Assembly (NCBI RefSeq): GCF_027244095.1
Contig: NC_069670.1
Location: forward strand, 12,853,320 to 12,917,319
Source of the DNA: Hemicordylus capensis
Taxonomy: Eukaryota > Chordata > Lepidosauria > Squamata > Cordylidae
Reading direction: 5' to 3'
Length of the DNA stretch: 64,000 nucleotides
A model generated the notes under the pieces. It was not told the DNA's origin and did no database searches. It saw nothing but the letters and a program-made list of their open reading frames with translations. Both the position numbers and the translations under genes were made by a program. This document shows, one piece after another, positions 1 to 10,583 of the stretch (position 1 is the stretch's first letter; every line of letters starts with the position of its first letter).

Positions 1-55
1 CACAGGGCTCTGTGGGTGCCAGGAGTCGACACTGACACCACTTTACCTTTAACCC
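1..55 (+). repeat. Sauria-type SINE, 3' end
   Basis: It begins inside the element with cacagggctctgtgg and ends aggagtcgacactgac then ctttacctttaa, the Bov-B-type tail as remembered for Sauria SINEs. The rest lies off the left edge. Confidence 0.6.
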
Positions 56-469
56 GGAGTCAGACACACACACACACACACACCTAAGAAAAGCCCTGCT
101 GGATCAGGCCACAGACCATCTAATCCATCCCGGCCTTTCCCATCCAAATGCTTCCAAGAACTTGACCAACCAACACCATGGGAACAGTCCTGCCCTGCCC
201 TCTGTCCCCCAGCCTTGCAAAAGGTACACTGCCTCTGAACATGGAAGCTCTCTTTAGCCATCTCTGCCAACACATCTTGTGGCAAGGAATCCCATCGGCT
301 AACTGCGTGAAGAAGTGTTACTTCCTCTGGTCTTCTCCCGAAGCTTCTTGCCCATCCATTTCACAGAAGGACCCAAGTTCTGCTTTTATGAGCGAGGGTG
401 GTCCCTCTTTCTGCATGTCCTCAGTCACGTCTCCCTTTTTCATCTTCATTTCTAAACTAAAGTAAAAGG

Positions 470-668
470 GAAAGTGTGCCAGTGTTGACTCCTGGCGCCC
501 ACACAGAGCCCTGTGGTTGGTTGTCTTTGGTAGAATCCAGGAGGGGTTTCCCATTGCCTCCTCCCGCGCAGTTTGAGATGATGCCTTTCAGCACCTTCCA
601 GTATCACTCCTGCCCGATAGAGGTGTTTCCCATAGTCTGGGAAACATACCAGTGGGGATTTGAACCCA
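470..668 (-). repeat. Sauria-type SINE
   Basis: Reverse-oriented copy with the body agatgatgcctttcagca, the gcccgatagaggtgttt box and part of the tRNA-like head (ggatttgaaccc, inverse of a B box). Confidence 0.65.
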
Positions 669-736
669 AAACCTAGGGAAAGCGCTCCCAAACGCCGATC
701 CGTTTCGGTGGCCCTCCTTCCTGTATCACCCCCAGG

Positions 737-852
737 GGGTGCTCAAACTTGGGTCCCCAGGGGCTGGACTACAACTCCCATCGTCCACTGCCAGACAGGG
801 GAGGATGGGAGTTGTAGTCCCACATCTGTGGGGGGGCCCAAGCTTAAGAGCT
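737..852. mobile_element. hAT-like palindromic MITE
   Basis: Outer ends caaacttgggtccccag and its inverse; inner ggactacaactcccatcgtc faces ggatgggagttgtagtcc. Confidence 0.65.
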
Positions 853-1246
853 CTTGCATATCCCCCCCTTTCTTTGGTGGGGGGGGGAAGGGAGAGGAGC
901 AAAGCCACACACCATATTCCAAGCGTGGCATGCCACCGATGGACCCAAAGGCAGTTTTACTCTGCGCCAGCAAGGACAGACCGACCAACGACACCCCACC
1001 CAGAGATGTTGCACAGGCAGAGACAGGCAGAGACAGGTGGATTGCCAAGAGGACTGGAGGAGGACACTTCAGGCACCCAGCAGCTGGGGCAGAGCCCTGC
1101 ACCGGAGGGCAGCCTGCAGGGAAAGCCTGCAAACAAAAACAGCAAACTCACACCAGACTGCGGGACCCCTTCCGCGGAGGGGATCCTGGGTGGGATTTTC
1201 ATGTCGCTCCCCCAGTGAGGACCTGTACTTCCCGCCTCTCGCTTAC

Positions 1247-1325
1247 CTCATTTCCAGGGGAACGGCATACTGGACCGTCGGTTGCAAAGGTGGCGGGGTC
1301 TGGGGTCTGAATTTCGGGGCAAGAG
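1247..1325 (-). CDS. TDRD10: Probable TDRD10 exon before the Tudor domain
   Basis: A 79-bp segment is bounded by a strong acceptor (tttccccgcag) and a strong donor (gtaagc). Two frames are open. One reads LAPKFRPQTPPPLQPTVQYA then VPLEMR, a proline-rich linker running into a hydrophobic strand as expected just before a Tudor domain. The other reads SCPEIQTPDPATFATDGPVC then RSPGNE. Direct joining to the 3288 exon would give the third frame, which has a stop, so an extra small exon between them is needed if this exon is real. The first frame is preferred on sense, not on alignment. Confidence 0.45.
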
Positions 1326-1619
1326 CTGCGGGGAAAAGATAGGCTTACAGAGATTTTAATTGGGGTGGGGGGATGCCTTCCCGCGGCTATCAGGGCCCTG
1401 ATCGCTCCCTTGAATGGGAGGCTACAGGTGTGGTGGGCATTGTCAGCTATGGGGCCGCTCTGGGTAGAGCCCCTGCCTGCTTGCATGCCGGAGGTGGTCT
1501 TAAATTCAGAGTAGTCTTCTATTCAAGTAAATACAGTACTAACTAGTCCCATCGAACTATAACCAAAAAACCGAGACATGAAATATTCTTGCAATGTCCT
1601 GCAATTGTACCGTGCAGGA

Positions 1620-1851
1620 TGCAACCTTTAATTAAATATTGTTTTAACATCGTTTCAAAATGTTGTTTTAAAATTTAAATTGTTGTAATGTTTTAACTTT
1701 TACTATAGCATTTATTTTAACTACTGTTTTAAGTTTTCTGTTGTCATTTGTTTTAACTAATGTTTTAACTTGTTTGTTTGCTTGTGGTAAACTTCCCAGA
1801 GACGTGAGTTTTGGGTGGTATAAAATATGCTGAATGAATGAATGAATGAAT
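1620..1851 (+). repeat. L2-like LINE tail with (TGAA) microsatellite
   Basis: cccagagacgtgagttttgg and gtggtataaaatatgc are followed by five tgaa units from 1831. Confidence 0.6.
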
Positions 1852-2741
1852 GATGGTTTGGCTCTCTGGTAGCACAGATGCACCCCTTAAGAGCAACTTT
1901 TGCTCAGGAAGCCAAGATCCTTCAAAAGCCAGAAAGCCAAAAGGCAGAGAGATAACGCAAAGAAGTAAACACGAGAAACCAAATAAATAAATAAATATAT
2001 GCCACCTACCATGCTTTAATCCAAGCTCTTCAAAGGGGACGGGTTCCAACTCCTACAACAAAATCAAGTTTGGAACCTGACATTCAAGAATAAAATATGT
2101 ACAAATATAGAACCTGATTGGGTTGTGAGCACAGTTAGCATGCAGTCAAATGCCAACTCAGTAACAACACTAAGCTACAGAACCCAAATTATTCGTTTGA
2201 ATGATCAATGACACTACTTCTTCTTTCCAAGATGTAGAGTTTCAAGGGCAAGCAATATACAAGCAATAATTAGAAGCTGGAGAAGCCTAACCTTTAAAAA
2301 AAAAAGTTTCTAGACCTCATGATAGCAGAGCACAGTCCTGAAAGCTGTTAGCAAAACTGAGTTAAAAGAGCCGACATTTTATTTATTTAAAATATTTATA
2401 AGCCTCCATTCTTCAAAAATGAATTGATGGCCGCTGACAACGAAATGCATTTAAAAAGCACAATAAAACAACTTCTAGAGGCACAGAAATGAAGGATGAG
2501 GCACTCATTAAAGGGCAATTTCAGAAGCGTGAAGAGTTAGAGGAAGGCCTGCTGAAACACAAAAGATTCAACTTTTGTCTAAAAAGTTGTCCTCACACAG
2601 CAGCCGAGAATTGAACAGGGAGGGGACAGGTCTACCATCAAGGGGCAGGGAGTTCCAGAGAGCTCCACTGAGAAGGCTCACCCATGCCTAACTAACAGAC
2701 GTGCTTCAGAATGTGGCAGGACACCCAGGAGAGCCTTTCCT

Positions 2742-3050
2742 CTCCTTGGAGAGGAGAGCTGGTCTTGTGCTTGCAAGCACGACTGGTCCCCTTAGCTAAG
2801 CAGGGTCTGCCCTGGTTGCATCTGAATGGGAGCCTAGAAGTGTGAGCACTGTAAGCTATTCCTCTTAGGGGATGGAGCCGCCACTCTGGGAAGAGCAGAA
2901 GGTTCCAAGTCCCCTCCCTGGCAGCATCTCCAGATAGGGCTGAGAGAGAGATCCCTGCCTGCAACCTCAGAGAAGCCGCTGCCAGTCTGTGAAGACAATC
3001 CTGAGTTAGATGGACCAAGGGTCTGACTCAGTATATGGCAGCATGATCCC
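2742..3050 (+). repeat. 5S/tRNA composite SINE, full length
   Basis: The head cttagctaagcagggtct followed by gcatctgaatgggagcct resembles the internal promoter of 5S rRNA. A body aaggttccaagtcccctcc and a tail ccgctgccagtctgt...gactcagtatatggcagc follow. Confidence 0.75.
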
Positions 3051-3287
3051 ACAAGCCGCGCAGAGTGTCATTTATTTCTTTATATGAAATAAAGAGGAGC
3101 CGAAGCCCACGAGGTGAACAGCAAACCTCGGCGTACAGAAAAGGGGCTTCAAAGATCTGGCAGCGGCCCCATCGCCGAAAACCCCAAGGCGACTTTGCAA
3201 GCCAGGAGAGAAGAAATGCAAGCCAGCGCTTCCGTCGCCTTTGCTCTGAGAGTGGGACCCAGGTTAGGGAGAGGCGGTCATCCTTAC

Positions 3288-3435
3288 TGGCATTTCCATG
3301 CTGCTGCTCTTCAAGGGCCTCCTCCTGTCCTCCCAAACGGACACCAATATCTGCCTCTTGTTCACTGCGTTTCCATTCAGCTGATGGATGGCTAGCTGGA
3401 CGGCCTCGGGGGTGGCCAAGTCTACAACTGCAAAG
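3288..3435 (-). CDS. TDRD10: TDRD10 exon: RRM RNP1 to end
   Basis: The acceptor is cccttcttcag and the donor gtaagg. The 148-bp exon encodes SFAVVDLATPEAVQLAIHQL, then NGNAVNKRQILVSVWEDRR and a short tail to SSSMEMP. This holds RNP1 (FAVVDL), helix 2 and the last strand of the RRM. It ends in phase 0. Confidence 0.85.
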
Positions 3436-3597
3436 CTGAAGAAGGGACAAGGGGATCTGTTGGGTCAAGCCAGCTTCTAGAGGCGCCGCCGAAGCTTGCG
3501 GCGAAGTTTATTCTGAGTTTTGTTCCCTACTGCACAAGCGGGGAATCCACGAGCATCCATTCCCTTACGCCTAATTTTCCCAAAGAAAGCAAGACAG

Positions 3598-3830
3598 GCA
3601 GAGGAGGAGGAAGATGGAAGGAAAGTGAAAATGAAAATGAAGAGAAAAAGAAAAGAGTTTTATGGAAGCAAGGAAGGAAGGAAGATGATGACAGAGAGGA
3701 AGCAAGAAAAACAGAAAGAAAGAAAAAGACAGGAGAGAGGGGAAGTAACAAGGGTGGGAGGGAAGGAAGGAAGGAGCAAGAAAAATGGAAGTGCTATGCA
3801 AAAAAAAGGGGGGGGAGAGAGGAAAGCTCC
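3598..3830 (+). repeat. Polypurine tract in TDRD10 intron
   Basis: About 230 bp are nearly all A and G on the plus strand, with short runs of gaaa, ggaa and aaatg units and a G-run near 3810. It lies just upstream of the last RRM exon in the direction of TDRD10 transcription, where it reads as a long pyrimidine tract. Confidence 0.8.
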
Positions 3831-4199
3831 AATTATTTTTGGTGCAATCAATCAGGGTTAGTCCAGACCATTTACATACAGTTTGATTAGGAAGGTTGAA
3901 AGGTAACAGTATCCCCTCTTGATTTCCTGCTTCGTTTTCTTTTCCTCCCGTGTTTGAGAAACAACTTCCTGCCTTATTACACGCCACAGGCCCAAATGCA
4001 CAGGCACATAGCTTCCCCTGCACAGTTTTTCTGTTGGACCACTGGCCAAAGTATGTCCAGATGCAAGACGAGACCTTAGCCAGAACCTATTTCAACGCTG
4101 ACTGCTGGGAACCCTGACCCCAGGCCAGCCAAGGAAGGCTAAAGGCTGCACTAGCAGGAAAGCATGTCTGGATTTAGTTGCATTTTTCCTCTGGGCCTC

Positions 4200-4265
4200 C
4201 CATAACTTTATTTATTTATTTATTTATTTATTGGATTTTTATACCGCCCTTCCGAAATGACTCAG
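4200..4265 (-). repeat. LINE tail with (TTTA) microsatellite
   Basis: Seven or so ttta units precede ggatttttataccgcccttc. Confidence 0.6.
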
Positions 4266-5429
4266 GGTTATCACATTAGATCAGCCAATTTCCCCTGAAG
4301 CTGTTTTCAAATCCTCTGAAACTCTGAGAGCAGAGTTCGATTTATCTCCAAATGCTAACTGGCACTTTATTCAGCTGAAACATTTATGACTACGGCTTTT
4401 GGGTCCCGATGCAATGGCTGCTTCTGGTTTCACTTGTCTCATCACAACATTATAGTGCTAGGCGTACAACAGCCCTTTGGGGAGATGCAACTTTGCACCC
4501 CTGTATCTTACAGGGCCTTAATAACCATTAGACAGACAACACTATGCCGGGAAAAGGAAAATACAACTGTCACTTGAGAATAAACTTACTCATAATCTAT
4601 TCATAACAAGCATGGGCTTGGAACAAAACGTTGCAGTATAGCCCTGGTGCATATGCATTGCCTGAACCTGCACTCTGAAAGTTTTAGGCACCTTTCCCTC
4701 TCAAAAGCGGAAGGGCTTGTGACTGTCTTGAGGGAGCATTCTTCAAGCTGAGAAACTTCCCACCCTTTTGGTTCAAGCTCTCCTTCCCTCCACCACCTTG
4801 CCAGTGAGTTCCATTAGCTCCTCCCCCTTGCACATCTGTTAAGTGCCCTCCAAGTCTGCGAACATTCCGCTCCATTCAGTTACATTGGAGCCGTGGGGAG
4901 GGTTGCCCCTTTGTTTTCTTCATATTTTTGTGGAACTGACATGTCTAATTCACACAACAGCAGCCTCCTTCTCCTGAAGGGGCTCTTTCCTCCCTCACGA
5001 CCCCTCTCTTTGCAGACCCCTGCCTGCTATCCTTTTATATAGATAGATAGATTCCTCTCCTCTATAATCAAGAACATCTTCTGACCTGTAACAGTTGCAT
5101 TCCAACTAACCTTAACCATCACAAGCTCCTCCTCCTTATCTGCATATGGAATTCCCACTCCCCAATCACCACGGTGCTTCTGCTCTCACAGGCTCCTTCT
5201 CCCTATCTGCATATGGAATTCCCACTGCCCAATCAGGTGCTTCTGCTTGCGAACTCTCGCGAGAGCTGCCACGTACAGGATTAGCCATGGGTCTGCCTTA
5301 GAGAATTAAATATATAGATGGCAATAATACCTTTCCTTCTTTCATTTGCTCCAAAGGGAAGCAACATCTAGGCACTGGTGTGCCAGAATTTGGATCCAGC
5401 AGTAGGACCGAAAGAAAAATAAACCATAC

Positions 5430-5503
5430 CTTTTAGAAGCAGACCCCTGGAACTTCTTGACTGACTTCAAGCCAAAATCCTTAAATAAACGGGCTATTTC
5501 CTC
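5430..5503 (-). CDS. TDRD10: TDRD10 exon: RRM helix 1 and strand 2
   Basis: The acceptor is tttcatctcag and the donor gtatgg. The 74-bp exon encodes EEIARLFKDFGLKSVKKFQ and GSASK, the typical helix-1 pattern EEIxxLFxxFG of an RRM. It ends after two bases of a serine codon completed by the exon at 3435. Confidence 0.85.
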
Positions 5504-6117
5504 CTGAGATGAAAATCAAATAAAGCATTTTCAACAGGCTAGGGACCCCCAAATTTCTCACACCATCACCCAAAAAAGGGCACTGCTGCTCTTGAGAGGG
5601 ATTCACCAGAGAACGAGGCATTTTACAGGAAAGGAAGTTAAGCTTCAGCCCCTATGAGCTTACAATCTAAAAATGTGGACAATGAGGCAGCCAAAGGAGA
5701 AAAAGCGAAGAAATAATGGATGGAATGGGAAGAAATAAGGACTTGTACTTTAGGAGCTTTCGGTTTAGCTGAGCATCTAACTTACACACCTAGCATTTTT
5801 TAAAAAACCATTAAAAAGAATTAAGAAAAAGACCCTCTAAGAAGGCAGGGGGTGGAATATTAAGGCGATTTAATCTATTGGACAAATCTGGCCTTTTTCT
5901 CTAGAGACAGATTATGAGAAGCCACACTTCTTTGAGTTTCACTCAACATATATTTTCCTAATCTAAAATCTCATTATTTTGCTTTTCAAAGAGCTTCTCA
6001 GGAAGACTGGTTTTATCCACAGTAAGAGAAGTCTAGATAATATAATTGAAGCGGATTCTTTCTTTTCCTGCTTAATCCACATGGGAACAATCTATTTCAC
6101 TGACAACACAAATTCAC

Positions 6118-6179
6118 CTCCTTGATATCCGGGGGTAGATTCCCAACATAAACTTTGGATTCTTCTTTCATGAATGGCC
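6118..6179 (-). CDS. TDRD10: TDRD10 exon: start of RRM (RNP2)
   Basis: The acceptor is ctctgttccag and the donor gtgaat. The 62-bp exon encodes PFMKEESKVYVGNLPPDIKE. VYVGNL is a textbook RNP2 strand, and the following LPPDIKE is the usual start of helix 1. It ends in phase 0. Confidence 0.85.
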
Positions 6180-6377
6180 CTGGAACAGAGAAGACAGGAT
6201 GGGTTTTGGAATCTGGGTCGGGTTTCCCACAACAAACTTTAGTCAAACTTACTGCATTTGAAATATAGATATATATAGGCTGCTTGAACCACAAGAAGCT
6301 CTCTGGAGGATGCATTTCGAGTTTTAAAATACAAGAGTGTGTATCAAAATCTCCTTCAACCAGGGAAGGAAAACTCA

Positions 6378-6706
6378 TCTTGTGGCAACAAGCATGTGCT
6401 GTCCCCTTTGCTAAGCAGGGTTCACCCTGGTTTGCATTTAGATGGGTGCCTACATGTGAGCCAGCAAAGTGTAGTGGATAGAGTGTTGGACTAGGACCGG
6501 AAAGACCTGAGTTCAAATCCCGATTCAACTATGAAATTCACTGGGTGACTCTGGGCCAGTAATGTATCTCTCAGCCTAACCTACCTCACAGGGTTGTTGC
6601 GAGGATAAAGACAACCATATACACCGCTCTGGGCTCCTCGGCTGAAGAGCGGGACAGAAATGTAGAAAATAAAAAATAAATAAATAAATGTGAGCACTGT
6701 AAGATA
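6378..6706 (+). repeat. 5S/tRNA composite SINE head split by another SINE
   Basis: The 5S-like head (ttgctaagcagggtt, atttagatgggtgcc) runs to 6461, then resumes at 6688 with atgtgagcactgtaag after an inserted SINE. The copy then stops where a LINE tail begins. Confidence 0.7.
6462..6687 (+). repeat. tRNA-type SINE, second family, nested insertion
   Basis: Head cagcaaagtgtagtgga, B box gagttcaaatcccgatt, body aacctacctcacagggttg and an A-rich tail. It is flanked by the direct repeat atgtgagc (6454-6461 and 6688-6695). Confidence 0.8.
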
Positions 6707-6707
6707 T

Positions 6708-6990
6708 TATGAATACGACAAATATTTATATACTGCTTTTCAATAAAAGTCCCCAAAGCAGTTTACATAGATATAAAAACATATATTCGTACCCTGTCCC
6801 CAGAGGTCTCACAACCTAAAAACAGAAGCCAAAGAGAGACCCCAGAAACAGCCACTGGAGGGATGCTGTGCCGGGGATGGAGATGGCCAGTTGCTCTCCC
6901 CATGCTCAATGTAAGAGAATCACCACTTTTAAAAGGTGCCTCTTTGCTCAGATGTCCCCCGCCAGGGGACGCTGCTATGCTAATTCCATC
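6708..6990 (-). repeat. LINE 3' tail (L2/CR1-like)
   Basis: tatactgcttttcaataaaa, aagcagtttacatag and ccactggagggatgctgtgc, the reverse of a common non-LTR 3' end seen many times in the window. The clade is tentative. Confidence 0.6.
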
Positions 6991-7146
6991 ACCTCGTCAG
7001 AGTGATGAGTAGTCCTTGGAGGAAGGGCTGAAACCATACCACCAATTGGATTGCAGGGAACCTGGTTAAGGAAGGGTTTTGCTGGAACGCGGAGGGATCA
7101 AGGCCTAAATGACACCCGAGGTGATTTGCCGACTAGCTTCAAGGGC

Positions 7147-7300
7147 AGGGGTGTAGCTCAACGATAGCACCCCTGTCTTGTACGCAGAACGCCCCGGGTG
7201 TCTCAGATCCCTGGCAGCATCCCCAGATAGGGCTGGGAAGGACCCTGTCCAAAACCATGCATTGCTGCTGCCCGCCTGGGCAGGCGATGCTCTAATGCCT
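7147..7300 (+). repeat. tRNA-type SINE, first family
   Basis: Starts ggggtgtagctcaacgatag (A-box side) and carries the ggcagcatccccagataggg body; the tail is shortened. Confidence 0.65.
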
Positions 7301-7504
7301 GAGCATCCCATTTCAGAACTGACAGCCAGCCCTGAAGCCGAATGCTAGATAGTACTGTGCAGGGGAGAGTTCAGAAGTGGAGGGGAAGGGGTTTGCTGAG
7401 CCCCTTTACCAGGGAGACTGGAGTCCTGACCACAAATGCTCCTAACGGGGCCTATGGGGGAGGTTACACATCACCATTTTGTGGGTCCCGTCTCTTCCCC
7501 CCCC

Positions 7505-7685
7505 ACCAAATTGCAGCTTCTGCTTTGCATGCAGAAGGTCCCAGGTTCAAGCCCTGGCAGCAGCTCCAGGTAGGGCTGGGAAAGACCCTCTCAGCCTGAA
7601 ACCTTGGGGAGCTGCTGCCAGTCAGAGTAGACACTACTGAGTTAGATGGACCACGTGTCTGACTCTGCAGGGCAGCTGCCTATAC
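7505..7685 (+). repeat. tRNA-type SINE, first family
   Basis: gctttgcatgcagaaggtcc, B box ggttcaagccc, and the tail from gccagtcagagtagac to gactctgcagggcagc. Confidence 0.75.
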
Positions 7686-7769
7686 CATTCCCGTCTTCAT
7701 ATAAATATTCATATAAAATATTTTTTATTTTAAACACATTATACCCCCAGCACAGTACCTCCAGTGACT

Positions 7770-7925
7770 GTTACTGGTGTCATGTTTCTTTTAGACTGTG
7801 AGCCCTTTGGGGACAGGGATCCATCTTATTTATTTATTTCTCTGTGTAAACCGCCCTGAGCCATTTTTGGAAAGGCGGTATAGAAATAGAATTATTATTA
7901 GTAGTAGTAGTAGTAATAATATAAA
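7770..7925 (+). repeat. LINE 3' tail
   Basis: gactgtgagccctttggggac and ccgccctgagccatttttgg, ending in an ATT/AGT-rich tail. Confidence 0.65.
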
Positions 7926-8667
7926 ACCCTGTTGATATTTAATACAACTAAGTAAGTTTCAAACCTATTTATGTTTTGGCTGTACTGGGATGATGCTTTA
8001 CCATCTCACAACATTTCCGGCTGCGAGCTTGATCTTAGCAAATTCTGGCTCCCAAATCCTTCCAGTTTCTAAAGGGGTGTGTGTATGTTTTTGGCACCCA
8101 TTTTAGCGGGGGGGGGGGGGGAAGGAACGATAATAATCCTTTCTGCGCCACCCCCTCGCCTACGGTTCTGACACAATGTGCCTGCCGATTCTTGAAAGAA
8201 CATAATCCTTTATGGCAAAACATTTTCCCCCTTGTTCGGGTCAGGAGTCAGCAAGCTATTGTCCAGTTATTTATAGCCGCGTCCTGTCTCTGAATTATCT
8301 TTTCTCGCTGGGGCAGGCAGGAGCCCGGAGTTGGAAAGCAGCATGCTGGAGATTTGCAGGCCTTTTCTGCTTCCTTCACTAGGGTGCAAAATGTTTTCAG
8401 CGTGGAGATCATTTTTCTCGTGGGGTGGTCAGGGGCTGATGGTTTTGAGGGGGCGGGGTGTGTAGAAAGCTGGTTGGGGGACATCAAACAGGTGGAATCT
8501 GTTTTATATTTTACTATAACCCTGAGGTCTACTAATGGGAACCCGGTGGGAAACAGGCAAGGATGAGGGTGTCTCTGAGCCCCTGCTCAGCTCAGGAATC
8601 TGTCTGAGGCTCCAGAACTGAGCTCATGGTCCTTTGACATGAAAATCCAAGCAACCAGGGAAGGATA

Positions 8668-8968
8668 GGAACCTAGGAAGCTGCCATATACTGAGTCAGA
8701 CCATTGGTCTATCTAACTCGGTACTGTCTTCACAGACTGGCAGCGGCTTCTCCAAGGTTTCAGGCAGGAACCTCTCTCAGCCCGATCTGGGAGATGCTGC
8801 CAGGGAGGGGACTTGAAACCTTCTGCTCTTCCCAGAGCGGCTCCATCCCGAGGGGAATCTCTTACAGGGCTCACACTTCTAGTCTCCCATTCAAAGGCAA
8901 ACAAGGGCAGACCCTGCTTAGCTAAGGGGACAAGTCATGCTTGCTACCACAAGACCAGCTCTCCTGGA
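8668..8968 (-). repeat. 5S/tRNA composite SINE, full length
   Basis: Reverse copy from the tail ggaagctgccatatactgag to the head ctgcttagctaagggg and accacaagaccagctctcc. Confidence 0.75.
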
Positions 8969-9076
8969 TGATATTTCTTACTTATGATTTCCCCTGAAGA
9001 CATCTTCAGGTCAATAAATTCTGGCCAGCAGTACCGAAAAACACTCATAGTGTCGCTAAGCCCTGCTAACTGCACA

Positions 9077-9322
9077 AAGAGGCACCTTTTTAATCCGGTG
9101 ATTCTCTTTATGGAGCAGGGGGAGAGCAACTGGCCCTATCCGTCCCCAGCACAGCATCCCTCCAGTGGCTGTTGCTAGAATCTATCTTATGCTTCTCTTT
9201 TAGACTGTGAGCCCTTTGGCGACAGGCAGCCATCTTTGTTTATTATTTCTCTATGTAAACCGCTTTGGAAACTTTTGTTGGAAAGTGGGATATAAATATT
9301 TATTGTTGTTGTTGTTGTTGTT
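9077..9322 (+). repeat. LINE 3' tail
   Basis: gattctctttatggagcagg, gactgtgagccctttggcga and a GTT microsatellite tail. Confidence 0.65.
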
Positions 9323-9627
9323 GTGGATAGTGAGTTTTGGCAAAATCTACCCCACTAGAGATGGGAAATGGTTGTCCTTACAGCTTTCTCGGCATTACCA
9401 CCCCTTCTGTATCCCTACCCCCAAACAATTAGGGTAAAGGGGCAGTCATTTTTGAACTGGTAACAAGGAAGAAATTGATGTCCTTTCTCTATGGAGTCAT
9501 CTTGGGAGGACATGACTGCCAATCTTCATTTCCATTCCTCCAACATCATCAATAAGATTCCACAGCACTTTTTGTGTTTTTAAAAAACTTCTCAGAGCAG
9601 GCCTGAGGGTCAGGACAATAAAAGCAT

Positions 9628-9890
9628 GATAAAGCTGCACCATCGAGTCGGAGTCGACTCGTGTCGAGCACAGAGCCCTGTGGTTGTCTTTGGTAGAATA
9701 CAGGGTGGGTTGACCATTGCCATCTCCCACGCAGTATGAGATGATGCCTTTCAGCATCTTCCTATATCGCTGCTGCCCGATAGAGGGGTTTCCCATAGTC
9801 TGGGAAACACACCAGCAGGGATTCGAACCGGCAACCTCTGGCTTGCTAGTCAAGTCATCTCCCTTCTGCACCATTAGGTGGCTGATAGCT
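9628..9890 (-). repeat. Sauria-type SINE, near full length
   Basis: It contains tcgagtcggagtcgactc at the tail side, agatgatgcctttcagca in the middle, and a tRNA-like head seen in reverse as gattcgaaccggcaacctc and ccattaggtggc. Confidence 0.7.
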
Positions 9891-9894
9891 CACC

Positions 9895-9960
9895 AAAATC
9901 CTGCAGGGCTGGGGACGATGGGAGTTGTAGTTCAACAACAGCTGGAGGACCAAATTTGCC
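9895..9960. mobile_element. hAT-like MITE, half copy
   Basis: gacgatgggagttgtagttc and acaacagctggaggacc. Confidence 0.5.
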
Positions 9961-10050
9961 TTCCCCTGACTTACGGGCAGCATACTGACTTCTGGGCAGA
10001 TGTGAACTGCCTGGAGGAAACATACTGGAAATTAAACCCGTGTAACTTAC

Positions 10051-10127
10051 CAGGATGTCTTGGCGGATTGGCTTTCACAAGCTTCTTACGGGTCTTCGAA
10101 TTGCTCCACTCAGTTGTGTGGCGTGAC
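10051..10127 (-). CDS. TDRD10: TDRD10 exon: basic segment before the RRM
   Basis: The acceptor reads tttctcag and the donor gtaagt. The exon is 77 bp, starts on the third base of a codon and ends on the first base of the next. It encodes SRHTTEWSNSKTRKKLVK and then ANPPRHPG, a Lys/Arg-rich stretch before the RRM. It joins the exon at 6179 in frame. The exon upstream of it was not found. Confidence 0.75.
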
Positions 10128-10387
10128 CTGAGAAATGTGTTAAAATAAAGTGTGAGTGCACTCAAGTCATTTTAATGACAGCCAAGCAAAAAAAAAAACC
10201 AAACAAACCCTAAAAAACCTTCATTGGACAAGTTTTTAAAAATTCAGGGATTCAAATTGAAACTGAATAATCTGAAATTGAATAAATAAAATACATAATT
10301 CAGCCTGCATACGAGTGAAAGCGCTCGTTTGGAAGGAAAAAAGGCGTACTTCCCTTTTTACAATGATGCAATAACACGTGCCAGTAG

Positions 10388-10583
10388 ATTTATTTGTACA
10401 TTTATATCCTGCTCTTCCTCCCAGGACCCCAGCGTGGCATACATGGTTATGTTTATCCTCACAACAAGCTTGTGAGGTGGGCCAGGCTGAGAGAGAAGTG
10501 ACTGGCCCAGAGTCACCCAGTGAGTTTCAGGGCTGAACGGGGATTTGAACTCCGGTCTCCTGGTTCCTAGTCCAATTGTGTGC
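10388..10583 (-). repeat. tRNA-type SINE, second family
   Basis: Reverse copy with tcctgctcttcctcccagg at the tail side and gatttgaactccggtctc (inverse B box) at the head. Confidence 0.7.

Larger units (their letters stand above)
1..1246. other. TDRD10 intron or 3' region, left edge
   Basis: No convincing Tudor-domain exon can be seen here. The stretch holds two Sauria-type SINE pieces, a CA microsatellite (about 63-82), a LINE fragment (85-135) and a palindromic MITE (737-852). A minus-strand open frame at about 318-480 is acidic and lysine-rich but shows no domain and no clear splice pair. Confidence 0.5.
1247..10127 (-). other. TDRD10: TDRD10 gene, partial (RRM and Tudor domain protein 10)
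   Basis: Five minus-strand exons were found: 10127-10051, 6179-6118, 5503-5430, 3435-3288 and probably 1325-1247. The first four join in frame with clean splice sites and encode a basic N-terminal segment (SNSKTRKKLVKANPPRHPG) followed by one RNA-recognition motif, with RNP2 as VYVGNL and RNP1 as KSFAVVDL. In the family the RRM is followed by a single Tudor domain, which reads methylated arginine; Tudor relatives act in germline RNA handling, but the job of TDRD10 is poorly known. The first coding exon, any exon between 3288 and 1325, and the Tudor exons were not found; the Tudor exons are expected beyond base 1. The gene name rests on RRM type plus position: next to and divergent from SHE, as in mammals. 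Confidence 0.8.

Noticed and set aside
318-480. Acidic, lysine-rich minus-strand frame near the left edge as a TDRD10 Tudor exon
   Set aside because: No Tudor pattern and no convincing splice sites on both sides; part of it runs into a SINE.
7505-7685. tRNA gene-like A and B boxes
   Set aside because: Every such case is the head of a multi-copy SINE with the same body and tail; none folds into an intact tRNA ending at the right place.
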